Source of the DNA: Clostridia bacterium
GTDB taxonomy: Bacteria > UBA6262 > WVXT01
Direction of reading: 5' to 3'
Assembly: GCA_030671905.1 (NCBI GenBank)
Contig: DAOVHK010000001.1
Coordinates: forward strand, 1-38,086
DNA length: 38,086 nt
The position numbers and the translations under genes were made by a program. The notes under the pieces were generated by a model. It made no database searches, was not told the origin of the DNA, and saw only the letters and a list, made by a program, of their open reading frames with translations. Position 1 is the first letter of the stretch; every line of letters starts with the position of its first letter. This document shows, one piece after another, positions 15,813 through 23,373 of this stretch.

Positions 15813-16770
15813 GATTCTAAAAGTAATCCGAGAAAACCGTACATTTTTTATCTCTTCTCACATGAAACCAGACGGGGATTCGATAGGGGCACAATTAGCT
15901 CTTGGCTCCTTGTTGAGGCGATTGGGCAAGGATGTCTATATTGCAAATCGAGACCCTGTTCCAGTGATTTACCAATTTTTGCCACATAGTAGCGATATTC
16001 ACATTGTAGAAAAGGTAGAGAAAAACTTTGATGTGGCTTTTATTTTAGATTGTGGTGACTTGCAAAGAGCAGGAAATATAATAGACCTCAAAAATAGGGT
16101 AAAAAATATAATTAATATAGATCATCATGTAAACTGTGAACTATTCGGAGATTACAATTACGTGGAACCCCGGGCATCATCTGTTGCCGAAGAACTTTAT
16201 GATATATTTAAACAGGCTCATTTGGAAATAATTGAGGAGGAGGCACTTGCTCTCTATGTGGGCATTCTCACCGATACAGGTAGATTTCAGGAAGCTAACA
16301 CTACTCCCCGTTGCCATGAAATTGTCGCTGAGCTCATAAGCAAGGGAATCTCCCCACAAGTCGTTAGTCAGAAGGTTTATGAGGCGAGGACTGAACCCGG
16401 ATTGAAATTACTATCGTTAACTTTAAGTACATTAGAAGTAACCGCTGATGGAAAAATTGCTCTTCTTTTGATTACGCAAGATATGTATAAAAAAACCGGC
16501 GCCAGGGAGGATGAGGTTGAGGGATTTATTAACTTCGCCAGAGAGATGGAAGGGGTGGAAGTGGGAGTTCTTTTCAAAGAAACTGATGTTAGTAACCAGT
16601 TTAGAGTTAGTTTCCGTTCGAAGGGCAAGATAGACGTGAGTAAGATTGCCAGGTTATTTGGTGGGGGCGGTCATAGGAATGCTGCTGGGTGTGCAATTCA
16701 AGGGGCTGTGGAAGAAGTTAAACAGAAAGTCTTAAAAGCTATCTCCCGGGAGGCAGATAATACTGGATGA
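15769..16770 (+). CDS. nrnA: NrnA-type DHH phosphoesterase (oligoribonuclease / pAp phosphatase)
   Basis: Manganese-dependent DHH/DHHA1 enzyme that degrades very short RNAs and, in some members, 3'-phosphoadenosine 5'-phosphate and pGpG. Motifs: KPDGDS (Asp35, Asp37), DCGD (94-97), DHH (118-120), DTGRF, and the DHHA1 glycine motif GGGGHRNAAG (298-307). At 333 residues it is a typical length. It begins inside rbfA and sits between rbfA and truB, as in many Firmicutes and other phyla. A nearby diguanylate cyclase (18745) makes pGpG, the breakdown product of c-di-GMP, a plausible substrate; that link is inference. Confidence 0.94.
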   Translation: MQKRLRREKKKIINKILKVIRENRTFFISSHMKPDGDSIGAQLALGSLLRRLGKDVYIANRDPVPVIYQFLPHSSDIHIVEKVEKNFDVAFILDCGDLQRAGNIIDLKNRVKNIINIDHHVNCELFGDYNYVEPRASSVAEELYDIFKQAHLEIIEEEALALYVGILTDTGRFQEANTTPRCHEIVAELISKGISPQVVSQKVYEARTEPGLKLLSLTLSTLEVTADGKIALLLITQDMYKKTGAREDEVEGFINFAREMEGVEVGVLFKETDVSNQFRVSFRSKGKIDVSKIARLFGGGGHRNAAGCAIQGAVEEVKQKVLKAISREADNTG

Positions 16771-17680
16771 GCTAAAGGACGGCATTCTTAATATTGATAA
16801 GCCAAAGGGCTTGACTTCTTTTGCTGTAGTTCAGGAAGTGAAAACGTTCCTTTCAGTGAGAAAAGCAGGCCATGCTGGAACACTCGATCCCCAGGCAGAA
16901 GGGGTTCTTCTTATTCTTTTGGGTGAGGCAACTAAAATTTCCGCGTACTTGATGAGGCTGGAGAAAGAATACGAAGCGACGATGGTTTTAGGAGTCAGTA
17001 CTTCCACTCAGGATGAACAAGGCGAAATTTTGAGAAGGATTGAACCAAAAGTAGAGTTAAGAGAATTAAATGAGGTTTTTGATAAATTCTTGGGAATACA
17101 AGAACAGATTCCTCCTATGGTTTCAGCCAAAAGATACCATGGGAAAAGGTTATACCAGCTCTTTCGCCAGGGAAATGTAATTGAACGAACTCCTCAGAAA
17201 GTGGAGATTAAAAAATTGGAACTTTTATCTTACGATATGCCTAAAGTTAAGTTTCGCACCATTTGCTCTTCTGGCACCTATGTGCGCACTTTATGCCATG
17301 ACATAGGAGAGGCTTTAGGTTGCGGAGCCTATATGTCGCATCTGGTGCGGATGCGGGTAGGTAACTTCAAATTGAGCGATGCTCCTTCTTGGGAAAGGAA
17401 GGAGTTATTTCACCAGAAAATTCAATCTATTTCAGAAGCATTATCCGACTTTCCCAGTATTGTAGTTACCCGCAGGATGGCTCGCGGAATTGAAATGGGT
17501 AGACAGATAAAAAGCTCAGAAATTATAAATGTTTCTCTGTCTCCTTCAGAAATTGCTAATACCCATGGGACATTCAAAGTATCCGATGAAGACGGAAATT
17601 TGATAGCCTTGGCTAAAGAAGAGCCTGCATCTGGGGGGAGAGAGTTTAAGTTATTGAGAGTGTTTAATCCAGAGATATAG
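16763..17680 (+). CDS. truB: tRNA pseudouridine-55 synthase, non-standard start
   Basis: Makes pseudouridine 55 in the T-loop of tRNAs. The nucleophile Asp lies in AGHAGTLDPQAEG; PMVSAKRYHGKRLYQ and SSGTYVRTLCHDIG are typical, and a C-terminal PUA-like part is present. The conserved first motif DGILNIDKPKGLTS is encoded at 16778-16819, but no ATG, GTG or TTG precedes it in frame. I place the start at CTG 16763, 9 nt after GGGAGG and overlapping the nrnA stop. ATT 16784 is an alternative. The first standard start, TTG 16811, would delete the motif. Confidence 0.88.
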   Translation: MDELKDGILNIDKPKGLTSFAVVQEVKTFLSVRKAGHAGTLDPQAEGVLLILLGEATKISAYLMRLEKEYEATMVLGVSTSTQDEQGEILRRIEPKVELRELNEVFDKFLGIQEQIPPMVSAKRYHGKRLYQLFRQGNVIERTPQKVEIKKLELLSYDMPKVKFRTICSSGTYVRTLCHDIGEALGCGAYMSHLVRMRVGNFKLSDAPSWERKELFHQKIQSISEALSDFPSIVVTRRMARGIEMGRQIKSSEIINVSLSPSEIANTHGTFKVSDEDGNLIALAKEEPASGGREFKLLRVFNPEI

Positions 17681-17704
17681 GGAAAGAAGGCTTTATATAA
17701 GAAA

Positions 17705-18688
17705 ATGGAAGTCATAGAAAGACTATACAAATTAAGGAGAAAGTTTAAAAGTAGTGTGGTCGCCCTGGGGACATTTGACGGAGTCCATTGCGGCCATCAA
17801 CAGGTTATTAAGACTACGCAGGATGTAGCCAGGAGGCAAGGTAGGACCTCAGTGGTGGTGACTTTTCAACCACTTCCGCGGGTGATAATAGGAAAAGAAA
17901 GAGAGAAGGTCGGATTAATTACAACACTGGAACAAAAGGAAGAGATAATCAGAAATCTGGGCATTGACGCAATGCTGGTTATACACTTTAATCGCAAACT
18001 TGCCCAGGTAAAACCAGAAGAATTCGTTAAAAAAGTCATTTATCAAAGAATAGGTGCAGGAAGAGTGGTTGTAGGTCCTGGTTTCCGTTTTGGAAAGAAC
18101 CGCCTGGGAAATGTGACGTTACTCAAACGACTGGGAAGGAAGTATGGTTTTGAAGTGACTACTGTTGGTAAAGTCAAAATAGGTAATATCAAAGTAAGTT
18201 CCAGTAAGATTCGTCAATTGCTCTGGCAGGGTAAAATAGAGATAGCAGGCCGCCTGTTGGGAAAATATTATAGCATTAGCGGGAGAGTGAAGAAAGGAAG
18301 AGGCAGAGGAAAGGAGCTATCTTTTCCCACGGCAAATTTAGATATTTCTGGAGACGTCATTTTACCTCAAGGAGTCTATGCTGTTCTGGTTAGTCTTAAA
18401 GGAAAAAAGCACATGGGAGTTGCCAATATTGGTACCCGCCCTACATTCTCTCCTGGCCTTCAATTTTTCCCTGGGAAAGTAACCAGAAAATATATTCGCC
18501 CGATAGTGGAAGTATATATTTTCAATTTTAAAGGAAACCTCTACCGGCAAAAGCTGGAAATCTTTCTCATAAAAAGAATAAGGAAAGAAATGAAATTTCC
18601 CACTCCTGAGAAGTTGATGAACCGAATAAAGGAAGATATCCAATTTGCAAAAAAGCTACGGCCAGGACTCTCCCTGTTTAAAAGCTAG
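17705..18688 (+). CDS. ribF: Bifunctional riboflavin kinase / FAD synthetase
   Basis: Phosphorylates riboflavin to FMN and adenylylates FMN to FAD. The N-terminal nucleotidyltransferase domain (about 1-185) carries ALGTFDGVHCGHQ and the distal SSSKIRQLL. The C-terminal kinase domain (about 190-320) carries KELSFPTANLDI and a VANIGTRPTF block. The 327-residue length suits the bifunctional type. The ribosome site is weak, and ribF begins 24 nt after truB. The order truB-ribF-rpsO-pnp is ancestral in many phyla, but here a cyclase gene with its own promoter interrupts it. Confidence 0.96.
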   Translation: MEVIERLYKLRRKFKSSVVALGTFDGVHCGHQQVIKTTQDVARRQGRTSVVVTFQPLPRVIIGKEREKVGLITTLEQKEEIIRNLGIDAMLVIHFNRKLAQVKPEEFVKKVIYQRIGAGRVVVGPGFRFGKNRLGNVTLLKRLGRKYGFEVTTVGKVKIGNIKVSSSKIRQLLWQGKIEIAGRLLGKYYSISGRVKKGRGRGKELSFPTANLDISGDVILPQGVYAVLVSLKGKKHMGVANIGTRPTFSPGLQFFPGKVTRKYIRPIVEVYIFNFKGNLYRQKLEIFLIKRIRKEMKFPTPEKLMNRIKEDIQFAKKLRPGLSLFKS

Positions 18689-18707
18689 AGGAAGGCTTTC
18701 TGGGTGT

Positions 18708-18736
18708 TTGACAAAGGTGGATTAAAATGGTATAAT
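18708..18736 (+). promoter_or_regulatory. Perfect consensus sigma70 promoter
   Basis: TTGACA (18708-18713), exactly 17 bp, TATAAT (18731-18736). All twelve consensus bases match. The predicted start site is about 18743, only two bases before the ATG of the downstream gene, with no ribosome binding site, so the mRNA should be leaderless or nearly so. Confidence 0.9.
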
Positions 18737-18744
18737 GTAAAGCT

Positions 18745-20064
18745 ATGGATAAACAGAAGAAAAAAAATATCATAATTATTGGAGGAGGAAGAAGAGGGAT
18801 AGCAATTATCGAAGCATTACATGAAGATGAGGAATTGCGAATTGCGGGTATTGCTGATCGGAATCAAAATTCTAGTGGAATGGAATTGGCCAAGAAGCTA
18901 GGGATTCCTACGGCGAGAGATTTTCGCGATTTGCTTAAAGAGAAGAAAATAGATGCTATCCTAAACCTGAGTGATGACCCACAAATAAACGAACAACTCC
19001 AGAAGATAGGTCAATCTTCAAATATCGAAGTTATGAAGGGTCCTGTAACAAGTCTTCTCTGGGACCACCTTAGAGAAAAAAAGGCCTTAGCTGAATTTGA
19101 ACGGCTCAGTCAAATGACAGACCCTTCTATAGGATTGGAAGAGTTATACATTTTAATTATGAATTCCTGTATTAAAGGGACCAAGGCGGATGCAGGCTCC
19201 CTTTTCATTTTTGATGAGAAATGCAAAGAATTGTCGCTAAAGACAGCCTGGGGTTTGGATGAAAAGATAATTGAACTAATTAAGAAAAAGGAAAAAGAGA
19301 AACTCCAGTTATGGAAAAAGCAAAAATTGCCTCAGCCCATAATCAACAGGGAAGAAGATGAGTCCCTCTCGGAAAATTTTAAGGGGGTTCCGGAGATAGA
19401 AACGGGAATGTGTATTCCATTGATTGGAAGAGAAGAGAAGTTGATTGGGCTTATAACCTTACATAGCAAGAAAAAGAACCACCATTTTTTGGACGAGGAG
19501 AAAAGATTGTTTTCTACTTTTGCCAACTATTCAGCGCAAGCTATTGAAAATACTATGCTGTATAAGTCTACAGAACATCTCTCCATAACCGATGGTTTAA
19601 CAAGCTTATATAACCATAGACACTTCCATGAGCAATTGGAAGTGGAGGTAAAACGCGCCCAGAGATACGACCTGAATCTCTCATTAATTATGATTGATCT
19701 CGACCGTTTTAAGAAATTTAACGATAGTTATGGACATTTACAGGGAGATACCTTACTGAGAAAAATAGCGCAAATTCTAAAGAATTCTCTAAGAGAAACA
19801 GACTTCGTAGCCAGATATGGTGGCGAAGAATTTGTAGTGATTCTTCCGGAAACTAACAAAGAAGGAGCCTCTGTTGCAGCAGAAAGGGTAAGAAAAACAA
19901 TAAACGAGCAGACTTTTGGAGAAGTTGGGGCAAAAATGACTGTAAGTCTGGGAGTGGCATCCTATCCTGACGATGCCTGTCTGAGGACTGATTTAATCAA
20001 GAAGGCAGATGAGGCTCTTTATCGAGCTAAAAGGGAGGGTCGCAACCGCACCTGTTCGGCCTGA
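18745..20064 (+). CDS. Rossmann-GAF-GGDEF diguanylate cyclase
   Basis: Predicted cytoplasmic c-di-GMP synthase with sensory domains. Residues about 7-100 form a Rossmann-like unit with a glycine-rich loop GGGRRG (13-18) and an IADRN strand end resembling Gfo/Idh-type or Rex-like dinucleotide-binding domains. A helical linker (about 100-125), a GAF domain (about 128-275) and a GGDEF domain (about 280-437) follow. The active site is GGEEF (359-363). An RETD inhibitory site (350-353) sits exactly five residues before it, so product inhibition is expected. No membrane segment is seen. Transcription is from the perfect promoter at 18708-18736 and translation apparently starts at the mRNA 5' end. 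A redox or nucleotide signal is inferred, not shown. Confidence 0.93.
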   Translation: MDKQKKKNIIIIGGGRRGIAIIEALHEDEELRIAGIADRNQNSSGMELAKKLGIPTARDFRDLLKEKKIDAILNLSDDPQINEQLQKIGQSSNIEVMKGPVTSLLWDHLREKKALAEFERLSQMTDPSIGLEELYILIMNSCIKGTKADAGSLFIFDEKCKELSLKTAWGLDEKIIELIKKKEKEKLQLWKKQKLPQPIINREEDESLSENFKGVPEIETGMCIPLIGREEKLIGLITLHSKKKNHHFLDEEKRLFSTFANYSAQAIENTMLYKSTEHLSITDGLTSLYNHRHFHEQLEVEVKRAQRYDLNLSLIMIDLDRFKKFNDSYGHLQGDTLLRKIAQILKNSLRETDFVARYGGEEFVVILPETNKEGASVAAERVRKTINEQTFGEVGAKMTVSLGVASYPDDACLRTDLIKKADEALYRAKREGRNRTCSA

Positions 20065-20090
20065 TTCTGTAAAATAGCCGAGTTAGGAGA

Positions 20091-20109
20091 GTCCCGATGA
20101 AATCGGGAC
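20091..20109. repeat. Palindrome GTCCCGAT-GAA-ATCGGGAC before rpsO
   Basis: An 8-bp perfect stem with a 3-nt loop, 16 nt before the GTG of rpsO. A related hairpin occurs at 26970-26985 before rodZ. With no T-run it is not a standard terminator. It may be a dispersed palindrome, or a site for S15 autoregulation, which in several bacteria uses a hairpin near the rpsO start. Confidence 0.6.
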
Positions 20110-20125
20110 GAATAAGGAGGGGAAA

Positions 20126-20395
20126 GTGACGTTAACAGATGATAAAAAGAAAGATATCGTAAAGAAATTTCGCATCCACGAAAAAGACACTGGCTCTGCA
20201 GTAGTTCAAATTGCTTTAATGACCGAGAGAATTAATGATCTGACAGACCACTTCAAAGCTCACAGTAAAGACCACCATTCTCGGCAGGGTCTTTTAAAAC
20301 TCGTGGGGCAGAGAAGGAAACTATTAAACTACGTGAAGGTTCATGATTTGAAGAAATATCGAGAGGTTATCAGTAAATTGAAATTGAGAAAATAA
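20126..20395 (+). CDS. rpsO: 30S ribosomal protein S15
   Basis: Primary binder of the central 16S domain. The 89-residue protein has the conserved HEKDTGSAVVQIALMTERINDLTDHFKAH-type start, in pieces HEKDTGS and KDHHSRQGLLKLVGQRRKLLNYV. GTG start 5 nt after AAGGAGG. It is followed 23 nt later by pnp, a pairing conserved across most bacteria and often co-regulated. Confidence 0.97.
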   Translation: MTLTDDKKKDIVKKFRIHEKDTGSAVVQIALMTERINDLTDHFKAHSKDHHSRQGLLKLVGQRRKLLNYVKVHDLKKYREVISKLKLRK

Positions 20396-20418
20396 GTTTT
20401 CTCAAGAGAGGATTAACT

Positions 20419-22611
20419 ATGGCTGGAAAAGTAGAAGCAGAAATTGCAGAACGATTATTAACTATTGAGACGGGAGACCTGGCAAAGCAGGCTGCTGGTT
20501 CGGCACTGGTTAAATATGGAGAAACTGTTATTTTAGCCACTGCCACAGTAGCGCCTGAACCAAAAGAAGGACAGAGCTTCTTTCCGTTCATGGTAGATTA
20601 TAGAGAAAGAACTTATGCTGCTGGTAAGATTCCCGGAGGATTCTTCAAGAGAGAAGGAAGGCCGCGCGAGAACGAGGTGGTAACTTCCCGATTAGTGGAT
20701 AGACCTTTAAGGCCTCTTTTTGATAAAAACTTTCTGAACGAAATTCAAGTAATGATTACCGTTTTATCTTCCGACCAGGAAAACGATGCCGATGTTCCCT
20801 CAGTCATTGGTGCTAGTTGTGCAGTAAGTCTTTCGGGGGTACCTTTTGCTGGGCCTATTGGTGCAGTAAAGGTGGGAAGGGTTGGGGAAAAGTTCATCAT
20901 TAATCCCACCTTCGCTCAACTGGAGGAGAGCAGTCTCAATTTGGTTGTTGCCGGCACCAGAAACACAGTAACCATGATGGAAGGATGGGGAAAGGAAGTA
21001 CCAGAAGAAGTTTTGCAGGAAGCGGTCAAACTGGCTCATAAAGTTATAATAGAAACAATAGACTTACAGGAAAAGTTAATAAAGCAATTTGGAAAGCCCA
21101 AAATTGAATTTCCTGGAAAAGAGGAGCAGCCCATAAATGAGGAACTGAAGAAGGAGTTCTATAGCCTTCTCCCATATGCCCAGAAGAAGGCAATTCCTGC
21201 AAATTTAGAACTGACAGTTCGGATTATTAAGTTCTGCCAGGGAAAGGTAGAAGAAACACTGAGAATTAGCGACAAACTTGAAAGAGAGAAGAGAATCAGT
21301 GAAATCGTCTCTGAGACTATTGATAATTTTTCCAAAGATTATCCTGAACAAGAGAAAACCATCGGAGATACCATTGACCGGGTTCAGCGCAATTATTTAA
21401 GACGATTAGTCCTGGAAGAGAATAAACGAATAGATGGACGGAAAACAGATGAAGTTCGTCCAATTACCTGTGCCGTAGGCGTCTTGCCACGAACCCATGG
21501 CTCTGGCTTATTCACCCGTGGACAAACGCAAGCTTTGGTAACCACTACACTGGGCACATCCCGGGATATGCAAATTATGGACGAATTGGAAAGAGAATAT
21601 AAGAAGAGATTTATGCTCCACTACAATTTTCCACCTTTCAGCACCGGAGAGGTAAAGCCCCCCCGGGGTCCCGGACGACGGGAAATTGGACATGGGGTGC
21701 TGGCTGAGATGGCATTATCTCCGGTGTTACCTTCTGAGGAAGAGTTCCCTTACACTATAAGAATCGTCGCTGATATTTTAGAATCTAATGGTTCTTCTTC
21801 TATGGCTTCTGTTTGTGGTGGAACACTCTCTTTAATGGATGCGGGAGTGCCCATTACTACGCCTGTAGCTGGAATAGCAATGGGTCTGGTTAAAGAAGGG
21901 GAGCGAGCCGTTCTGTTAACTGATATACTTGGTATGGAAGATTTTCTTGGCGATATGGATTTTAAAGTTGCCGGTTCCAAAAAAGGGGTCACCGCAGTGC
22001 AGTTAGATATTAAGACTGACGAGATTACACCAGAAATTATGGCTAAAGCTTTGGAGCAATCGAGGAAAGCTCGGCTGTTTATTCTGGAGAAGATGCAGGA
22101 AAAAATAGAAGCTCCTCGTAAAGAACTCTCACCATTAGCACCTAAGATTTTGATAGTAGAAATCAAGCCAGACAAAATCAGAGAAGTAATCGGTCCGGGA
22201 GGTAAAATCGTTAACAAGATTCAAAATGAGACAGGAACTAAATTGGATATAGGACAGGACGGCGTGATCACCATTGCCGCAGATACTCGAGAAGCTGCCA
22301 ATGCGGCCAAGGAAATGGTGGAATACTTTACTGCTGACGTTGAAGTGGGGAAAATATACAAAGGTAAAGTAATGCGCATCAAGGACTTCGGCGCCTTTGT
22401 TGAAGTTTTACCGGGAAAAGAAGGACTGGTGCATATTTCTCAGTTAGATGATAGGCGCGTCAACAAGGTAAGTGATGTTGTAAAGGAAGGGCAAGAAATT
22501 TTAGTAAAATGTATAGAAATTGACCAAGAGGGCAGGGTCAATCTCAGTCGTAAGGCTGTATTAAAAGAGAAGGAGTTTTCTGGAGGGAAACAGGAGAAAG
22601 ATATTAAATGA
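20419..22611 (+). CDS. pnp: Polyribonucleotide nucleotidyltransferase (PNPase)
   Basis: Trimeric 3'-5' phosphorolytic exoribonuclease. Two RNase PH domains (about 5-220 and 310-545) flank a helical domain; the catalytic region of the second has GDMDFKVAG with Asp512 and Asp514. A KH domain with VIGPGGKIVNKI (about 575-635) and an S1 domain with KDFGAFVEVLPGKEGLVHISQ (about 640-712) follow. The 730-residue length is normal. The stop overlaps the next gene's start (ATGA). Confidence 0.98.
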   Translation: MAGKVEAEIAERLLTIETGDLAKQAAGSALVKYGETVILATATVAPEPKEGQSFFPFMVDYRERTYAAGKIPGGFFKREGRPRENEVVTSRLVDRPLRPLFDKNFLNEIQVMITVLSSDQENDADVPSVIGASCAVSLSGVPFAGPIGAVKVGRVGEKFIINPTFAQLEESSLNLVVAGTRNTVTMMEGWGKEVPEEVLQEAVKLAHKVIIETIDLQEKLIKQFGKPKIEFPGKEEQPINEELKKEFYSLLPYAQKKAIPANLELTVRIIKFCQGKVEETLRISDKLEREKRISEIVSETIDNFSKDYPEQEKTIGDTIDRVQRNYLRRLVLEENKRIDGRKTDEVRPITCAVGVLPRTHGSGLFTRGQTQALVTTTLGTSRDMQIMDELEREYKKRFMLHYNFPPFSTGEVKPPRGPGRREIGHGVLAEMALSPVLPSEEEFPYTIRIVADILESNGSSSMASVCGGTLSLMDAGVPITTPVAGIAMGLVKEGERAVLLTDILGMEDFLGDMDFKVAGSKKGVTAVQLDIKTDEITPEIMAKALEQSRKARLFILEKMQEKIEAPRKELSPLAPKILIVEIKPDKIREVIGPGGKIVNKIQNETGTKLDIGQDGVITIAADTREAANAAKEMVEYFTADVEVGKIYKGKVMRIKDFGAFVEVLPGKEGLVHISQLDDRRVNKVSDVVKEGQEILVKCIEIDQEGRVNLSRKAVLKEKEFSGGKQEKDIK

Positions 22612-23096
22612 GGAAAATCAAAGTGAAGAAAAAAGGCAACGGTTCCAGTGATCTTTCTCAGCTTTTCCGAATTTATAATTTTATGGTTCACCAGGATCTC
22701 AGTGAACTGAATTGGGAAGAGAAAGAATTTAAAATTATGATAAGACGCGAATATGGCTCTGGTATCTCCTTCAGGCGCTACGGAAAGGAATCGAGAAGTA
22801 AGATATTGGAAAAAGAAGCTTCGGCGCCTGCCGAGCAAATTGAACAGAATACAATTAGTATAAAATCGCCAATTGTAGGTATCTTTTATTCTTCTCCTGC
22901 ACCGCAAGCCCCGCCTTTTGTCGAAGAAGGTGATATAGTTTCGGTGGGTGAGACGGTGTGCATCGTTGAGGCAATGAAGCTGATGAACGAAATTCAGACA
23001 GAGACAAAATGCAAAATACTAAAAGTATTAGTTTCCGATAATCAAAACATTCAAGTGAATGAGCCATTGTTTCTGGTATTGCCTATAATGGAGTAA
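22608..23096 (+). CDS. accB: Biotin carboxyl carrier protein of acetyl-CoA carboxylase
   Basis: Carrier subunit for the first step of fatty acid synthesis. The N-terminal helix region (about 14-50) leads through a short linker to a biotinyl domain (about 80-160). The VEAMKLMNEI motif has the lysine to be biotinylated at residue 124, and the SPIVGIFYSSPAPQAPPFVEEGD stretch is the 'thumb'-type insertion of AccB proteins. It overlaps the pnp stop by 4 nt, so it is translated with pnp. No accC or other carboxylase gene is nearby; the partners must be elsewhere. Confidence 0.92.
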   Translation: MRKIKVKKKGNGSSDLSQLFRIYNFMVHQDLSELNWEEKEFKIMIRREYGSGISFRRYGKESRSKILEKEASAPAEQIEQNTISIKSPIVGIFYSSPAPQAPPFVEEGDIVSVGETVCIVEAMKLMNEIQTETKCKILKVLVSDNQNIQVNEPLFLVLPIME

Positions 23097-23102
23097 ATTC
23101 AG

Positions 23103-23300
23103 ATGAGCAAACAGATTGGGCTCCTTGCTGGAAAAATCTGGAATTTTTTGAATGCCAAAGGTGAAGTTCCGGTTCTGGTGTTGAAGACCAGGCTGGGAGT
23201 ACCTAACAGCTTACTCTACTTAGCATTGGGGTGGTTAATACGAGAGGAGAAGATATACATCAAAAAGGAAACGAAAGATTACCGGGTAGGGCTGCACTGA
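23103..23300 (+). CDS. Small winged-helix protein, DUF2582 type
   Basis: A 65-residue protein resembling the DUF2582 winged-helix family: IGLLAGKIWNFLNAKGEVPVLVLKTRLG, recognition-helix-like NSLLYLALGWLIREEKI, then a short beta wing IYIKKETKDYRVGL. Relatives occur widely in Bacteroidota, spirochaetes and candidate phyla as stand-alone genes. A DNA- or protein-binding role is assumed from the fold only. It starts 6 nt after accB and ends in TGATG, overlapping a possible micro-ORF. Confidence 0.8.
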   Translation: MSKQIGLLAGKIWNFLNAKGEVPVLVLKTRLGVPNSLLYLALGWLIREEKIYIKKETKDYRVGLH

Positions 23301-23371
23301 TGTTCACTATTCTCCTCTATACGCTTTTCCTCAATCGTCCCCATTTTCTGTATTTCCGCCTGGAAGGATGA
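23300..23371 (+). CDS. Possible 23-residue hydrophobic micro-ORF
   Basis: An ATG at 23300 shares a base with the preceding TGA stop (TGATG). The frame runs 23 codons of mostly Phe/Leu/Tyr residues and stops at 23369-23371 within an ATGA that includes an in-frame start of uppP (23368). It fills the gap exactly. A partial ribosome site (AGGG) lies 8 nt upstream. It may be a leader peptide for uppP, or a chance ORF. Confidence 0.3.
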   Translation: MFTILLYTLFLNRPHFLYFRLEG

Positions 23372-23373
23372 AA

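Noticed and set aside
20097..20129. 10-codon ATG frame in the rpsO leader, stop overlapping the rpsO start
   Set aside because: Its start lies in the hairpin arm and it has no ribosome site; too short to support without conservation data.
21750..22217. 155-codon minus-strand frame over pnp
   Set aside because: Antisense shadow of a conserved PNPase region; Ser/Ile-rich with no family match.
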